A program made the position numbers and the translations under genes. The notes under the pieces are model-generated. The model worked only from the letters and a program-made list of their open reading frames with translations. It searched no databases and was not told the DNA's origin. From Atribacteria bacterium SCGC AAA255-N14 (GTDB lineage: Bacteria > Atribacterota > JS1 > SB-45 > 34-128), in contig ASPC01000039.1 in NCBI GenBank assembly GCA_000405345.1, positions 1 to 17,494 of the forward strand: a stretch of 17,494 nt of DNA. Reading direction: 5' to 3'. Positions 14,997 to 17,494 of the stretch are shown here, in pieces. Numbering within the stretch: the stretch's first letter is position 1; each line of letters opens with the position of its first letter.

Positions 14997-15764
14997 TTAT
15001 TGATACTTATTTCCTAATTCATTAGAAATTTTATTAGCTGTTTTTATAATTAAAGGAATATAATCATTTATTTTTTTAAGAGATACTCGCTGGGATGGAG
15101 CAGCAATGCTAATTGAGGCAATAATTTTCCCATTATGTTTAAAGACTGGAGCCCCCAAACATCTTGTACCAATCTCTCCTTCTTCATCATCAATAGAATA
15201 CCCACACTTTTTTATTTTTATTAAATTCTGCTTTAATGCAAAAAAATCAGTTATCGTATTACATGTTTTGGCTTCTAAACCTCTAGTTTTTATAATATCA
15301 TCTACTGTTTTTTCGGGTAAAAAAGCTAAAAAAGCTTTCCCTACTGCACTATAATGCAAACTGTCCAGAGTGCCTATCGAAGTAACCACTCTGTTTTTTT
15401 GAAGGCTTTCTACAGCATCAATATAAACACCCATCGAATCCTCCAAAACCATTAAATGTACGGTTTCACCGGTTTGATCTCTAAGTTCTCTCAGATAAGG
15501 AGCAGCAATATTTCTTAAATCAATTTTTTTCAAAACACTATCACTAATTTCTACAAACTTTAAACCCAATTTATATTTTCTACTTGATGGATCTTGATTT
15601 AGATATTTGTCACCATGTAATGTATTAACTATTCTTTGGACAGTGCTGGTATTGATTTTTAAATCTTTTGCAATATCAGTAATCCCTTTAGCCTCTTCAT
15701 TTTTAAATAAATATTCAATTAATGCCAAAGCTTTTTCAACTGTTTTGGCTTTTGTGTTATCCAT
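14997..15764 (-). CDS. IclR-family transcriptional regulator of the locus
   Basis: A full-length 255-residue IclR protein. Residues 6-68 are the winged helix-turn-helix (KTVEKALALIEYLF, ITDIAKDLKINTSTVQRIVNTL); residues about 75-250 are the effector-binding domain (GETVHLMVLED, GTLDSLHYSAVGKAFLAFLP, GEIGTRCLGAPVFKHNGKIIASISIAAP). It is the first gene of the catabolic locus and probably binds a pathway sugar acid or keto acid. The ATG has AAAAGGA upstream. A promoter with perfect TTGACA and a palindrome of GGAAT/ATTCC half-sites at the expected transcription start lie just before it, so it probably represses itself and the genes behind it. A second, broken iclR lies in front of the aldolase gene. 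Confidence 0.93.
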   Translation of the reverse strand: MDNTKAKTVEKALALIEYLFKNEEAKGITDIAKDLKINTSTVQRIVNTLHGDKYLNQDPSSRKYKLGLKFVEISDSVLKKIDLRNIAAPYLRELRDQTGETVHLMVLEDSMGVYIDAVESLQKNRVVTSIGTLDSLHYSAVGKAFLAFLPEKTVDDIIKTRGLEAKTCNTITDFFALKQNLIKIKKCGYSIDDEEGEIGTRCLGAPVFKHNGKIIASISIAAPSQRVSLKKINDYIPLIIKTANKISNELGNKYQ

Positions 15765-15768
15765 TATT

Positions 15769-15794
15769 ATTCCTTTTATAGGAATGCTATTCCT
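15769..15794 (-). promoter_or_regulatory. Palindromic operator of the IclR regulator
   Basis: AGGAAT-GCT-ATTCCT (15780-15794) is a perfect 6-3-6 palindrome, and a further ATTCC (15769-15773) gives a third half-site. It begins about at the predicted transcription start and runs to the ribosome site. It resembles the E. coli IclR box TGGAAATNATTTCCA, so repression by the adjacent regulator is likely. Confidence 0.65.
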
Positions 15795-15802
15795 TTTTTA
15801 TA

Positions 15803-15831
15803 ATTTTATAATAATTAAATTAAAATGTCAA
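15803..15831 (-). promoter_or_regulatory. Sigma70-type promoter of the iclR operon
   Basis: Minus strand -35 TTGACA (15826-15831) matches consensus fully; a 17-base spacer leads to -10 TAAAAT (15803-15808). Predicted start near 15796, directly at the operator palindrome. This is the best promoter in the window. Confidence 0.75.
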
Positions 15832-16368
15832 GCATTTTTTTATTTTTATTTTTTGTTTTTTTTATGTTACTGACATGTCAATATCTCTTGTAAAATTTCC
15901 CAAATTTATTATAATCTACTACTACTGCGGTTTCACTCCCTAAAAATCATGTTTTAAAACCCTTACTTAAACCTTTTTATTTCCACAGAAAATAAAATTA
16001 TTGGAGGTATATCATAAAAAATTACATGCTTATCCCTTATGTTTTGCAGTTAGCTAAAAAGAAACAATAAAATATGTATTTTCTCTCCCGAGCCAATTTA
16101 AAAAATCCGGAGGTAATCTAAATTTGAAGTATTCCTTTGATGTTCTGACAAAAATGCAAGCAAAGAAGAGTATTCAGAAGATAAAGAGAGAATAGAAGAG
16201 AAAAGAGGGCAAAAAGCGGGATATTTCAGGAGTCAAGAAAATAAAACATCTATCTAAGCCTATTTTTAGCCCCTGTTTTAAAGTGGTTGGTATGAATCAT
16301 CCTATTTTTTAAATACGCCTCATATACGCCAAATATGAAGCTTTTTTCAAAAACGCTAAAACCCTTAT
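15832..16368. other. Stretch without a convincing gene between the catabolic and phage blocks
   Basis: Mostly AT-rich DNA. A plus-strand frame starts at TTG 16124-16126, 10 bases after CGGAGG, and runs 23 codons (KYSFDVLTKMQAKKSIQKIK, then RE) to TAG 16193-16195; the same frame stays open for nearly 40 more codons, as if a longer lysine-rich gene had one stop. I do not recognise it. Near 16313-16335 a heptamer ATACGCC occurs twice, 11 bases apart, within a small TCATAT/ATATGA stem. No tRNA or attachment site is evident. Confidence 0.4.
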
Positions 16369-16390
16369 ATATCAATGGTTTCATTGATAT
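16369..16390 (-). terminator. Hairpin overlapping the stop codon of the lysis cassette
   Basis: ATATCAATG (16369-16377) and CATTGATAT (16382-16390) form a perfect 9-bp stem with a 4-base loop that includes the stop codon of the last lysis gene. No strong T tract follows on the minus strand, so terminator function is uncertain. Confidence 0.4.
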
Positions 16391-16584
16391 TTTGCAAAAT
16401 CAAGCCGTAATTCATTGATTGCCTGCTTGATTTCTTTGATTTCAGCAGTAATACTATGGGAAAATTCCTTTTGATTTTTGACTATTTCGTTAATAAAATA
16501 CTCCAATTTATATACCGGGTAGACCGAAAGTACCAGGGGAAAGCCGTTATTTGCTATTAATTTTAGTACATATTCAATATCCAA
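16381..16584 (-). CDS. Small holin-like membrane protein of the phage lysis cassette
   Basis: A 67-residue protein with one hydrophobic segment near the N-terminus (about 8-24, IANNGFPLVLSVYPVYKL) and a charged helical C-terminus likely to form a coiled coil (QKEFSHSITAEIKEIKQAINELRLDFAK). This layout is that of BhlA/UviB-type small phage holin-like proteins, which accompany endolysins. Its start overlaps the end of the endolysin gene by 11 bases, so translation is probably coupled. Function as holin, antiholin or spanin-like helper cannot be told from sequence. Confidence 0.7.
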   Translation of the reverse strand: MDIEYVLKLIANNGFPLVLSVYPVYKLEYFINEIVKNQKEFSHSITAEIKEIKQAINELRLDFAKYQ

Positions 16585-16963
16585 TTAATTTACTTCCTTT
16601 CCAAACCCGTTTTGGCCCAGGCCTAATATCCAGATGTAAGAAATCCTTCTTTTCGTAAAATCCAATACCATTAAAGCCTATTTCCTGAGCAAAAAGGAGA
16701 AGGTCGAAAAGTAAAAAATCCTTTACGTGAATGTCTACCGCCATACCCTGGAGATGATAAGAACCGGAAACTCCCCCTACCCTTTTATTTTCCTCCGGAC
16801 AGCGGTAACCGGAATTGATATATACCGGCCTATTTATAACCATCCTTAAATGATTTAACCTGGCAAAAAGATCCGGAGACAGCATAACCCTCTTGCAGCA
16901 GGGACACTCAAACTCATATAATGAAAAATATTCAGTTAATTCTATATCATTAATTATACCCAT
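16574..16963 (-). CDS. M15-family peptidase, phage endolysin
   Basis: A 129-residue zinc peptidase of the M15 (D-Ala-D-Ala carboxypeptidase-like) group. The zinc ligands are H70 and D77 in SYHLQGMAVDIHV and H110 in FLHLDIRP; SGYRCPEENKRVGG (51-64) holds the substrate-binding arginine R54. A cysteine cluster ECPCCKR (19-25) near the start is common in phage members. No signal peptide is visible, so release needs a holin, and holin genes flank it on both sides. It should cut peptide cross-links of the host cell wall. It starts 3 bases after the LLH holin gene ends. Confidence 0.92.
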   Translation of the reverse strand: MGIINDIELTEYFSLYEFECPCCKRVMLSPDLFARLNHLRMVINRPVYINSGYRCPEENKRVGGVSGSYHLQGMAVDIHVKDFLLFDLLLFAQEIGFNGIGFYEKKDFLHLDIRPGPKRVWKGSKLIGY

Positions 16964-16966
16964 AAT

Positions 16967-17329
16967 TTATTTATATTTTAAGGTCCTGCCATTTCTTACT
17001 ACATCCGGCATAGCCTTATATATAATTTCATTCACCTCCGGGACAGTAGCTTTCATAAGATCCTTTACATAGGAAATTTCACCCTCTTTTAATTCAACTT
17101 TTTGTTTCCTTAATATTTCAATTAATTTTACCCAGGCTATTTTCCATTTTTCCTCACCATTCCCTATCCCCAGCTCTTCTTCCGCCCAGAGCATAGCGGC
17201 AAGTATAGCCTCCTTTATCTTACCTGCCCGGTCCTGGCCAAACTTGGTTACCATAAATTTAGAGAGCAAACCAACAAGAAAAACAAGAGTGAAATCTAAT
17301 AGATATTTAGTGATAAATACTTCTAACAT
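16967..17329 (-). CDS. Phage holin, LLH family
   Basis: A 120-residue protein with a single N-terminal membrane helix (about 8-28, KYLLDFTLVFLVGLLSKFM) followed by a soluble helical region, AAMLWAEEELGIGNGEEKWKIAW and VKDLMKATVPEVNEI, that matches the pattern of LLH-family phage holins (alanine-AE pair, G-G-EKW, acidic C-terminal helix). It would form the lesions that let the endolysin next door reach the wall. The ATG has AAAGGAG at a good distance. Upstream lies a GC-rich hairpin (GGAAGG/CCTTCC, 17354-17373) around a CCGCGG centre. Confidence 0.8.
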   Translation of the reverse strand: MLEVFITKYLLDFTLVFLVGLLSKFMVTKFGQDRAGKIKEAILAAMLWAEEELGIGNGEEKWKIAWVKLIEILRKQKVELKEGEISYVKDLMKATVPEVNEIIYKAMPDVVRNGRTLKYK

Positions 17330-17353
17330 TTATTACTCCTTTCTACCTCCCAG

Positions 17354-17373
17354 GGAAGGTCCGCGGCCCTTCC
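17354..17373. repeat. GC-rich hairpin upstream of the holin gene
   Basis: GGAAGG (17354-17359) and CCTTCC (17368-17373) enclose a CCGCGG palindrome with one mismatch pair. It stands in the gap between two phage genes and may terminate the upstream gene or structure the holin leader. Confidence 0.45.
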
Positions 17374-17400
17374 AAGGAGAAATATTACAATATATTAAAG

Positions 17401-17494
17401 TTACACATCCATAACATCAGTAGACTTATAATCAAGGATTCTTGCATTGACTTTAGCCACTAAATCATTACCATCATTATGGAAGATATTCTTA
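17401..17494 (-). CDS. C-terminal fragment of an unidentified, probably phage, protein
   Basis: The minus strand enters the window in frame and encodes 30 residues (NIFHNDGNDLVAKVNARILD, then YKSTDVMDV) before TAA 17401-17403. The balanced composition looks like real protein. It precedes the lysis cassette on the same strand, where phages usually place tail or baseplate genes, but the fragment is too short to identify. Confidence 0.6.
   Translation of the reverse strand, partial: KNIFHNDGNDLVAKVNARILDYKSTDVMDV

Noticed and set aside
16313..16340. ATACGCC direct repeats as a phage attachment site
   Set aside because: The two copies are only 11 bases apart and no partner site or integrase gene is nearby in the window.
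1..17494. CRISPR arrays, tRNA or rRNA genes
   Set aside because: No regularly spaced repeats, no cloverleaf with CCA-type end, and no rRNA-like conserved text were seen on either strand.

Overview
The window is AT-rich and gene-dense, and every convincing gene lies on the minus strand, so it reads from right to left. Strong GGAGG-type ribosome binding sites, sugar-acid catabolism, TRAP transport (with a substrate-binding protein that carries a cleavable signal peptide and no lipobox), a multi-sensor HD-GYP protein and clostridial-looking protein variants point to a low-GC anaerobe. Atribacterota or a Clostridia/Halanaerobiales-like lineage is my best guess, but this is inference; there is no rRNA or marker gene here.

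Right end (16369-17494): a phage lysis cassette of LLH-family holin, M15 peptidase endolysin and a small holin-like membrane protein, preceded by the last codons of another (probably phage) gene cut by the window edge. About 0.6 kb (15765-16380) without a convincing gene separates it from the next block.

Centre (4768-15764): a co-directional catabolic locus. In order of transcription it holds an IclR regulator with a clear promoter and palindromic operator, an RraA/HMG-aldolase-like protein, an M24 metallopeptidase-like protein, a TRAP transporter (small permease, large permease, binding protein), a strong symmetrical hairpin terminator, a LarA-like nickel-pincer enzyme, a mandelate racemase/enolase-superfamily dehydratase, a broken second iclR, a KDPG aldolase with a C-terminal VOC domain, and a KDG kinase. 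The coherent reading is uptake of a sugar acid, epimerisation by the LarA homologue, dehydration to 2-keto-3-deoxygluconate, phosphorylation, and aldol cleavage to pyruvate and glyceraldehyde 3-phosphate. The order of enzymes and the substrate are inference.

The locus looks assembled from pieces. The dehydratase, LarA, TRAP and M24 genes are visibly more AT-rich than the aldolase, kinase and RraA genes. The broken iclR carries at its 5' end an exact 29-bp copy of part of the neighbouring dehydratase gene and has an in-frame stop near its end.

Left part (2861-4767): a gene graveyard. It contains a twice-frameshifted small membrane-anchored protein gene, a remnant of a Xer-like tyrosine recombinase, a palindromic repeat present twice, and further decayed coding sequence. 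Left end (1-2860): a DUF3870-family protein followed by a terminator and two more inverted repeats, then a large cytosolic GAF-PAS-PAS-HD-GYP protein followed by two tandem terminators.
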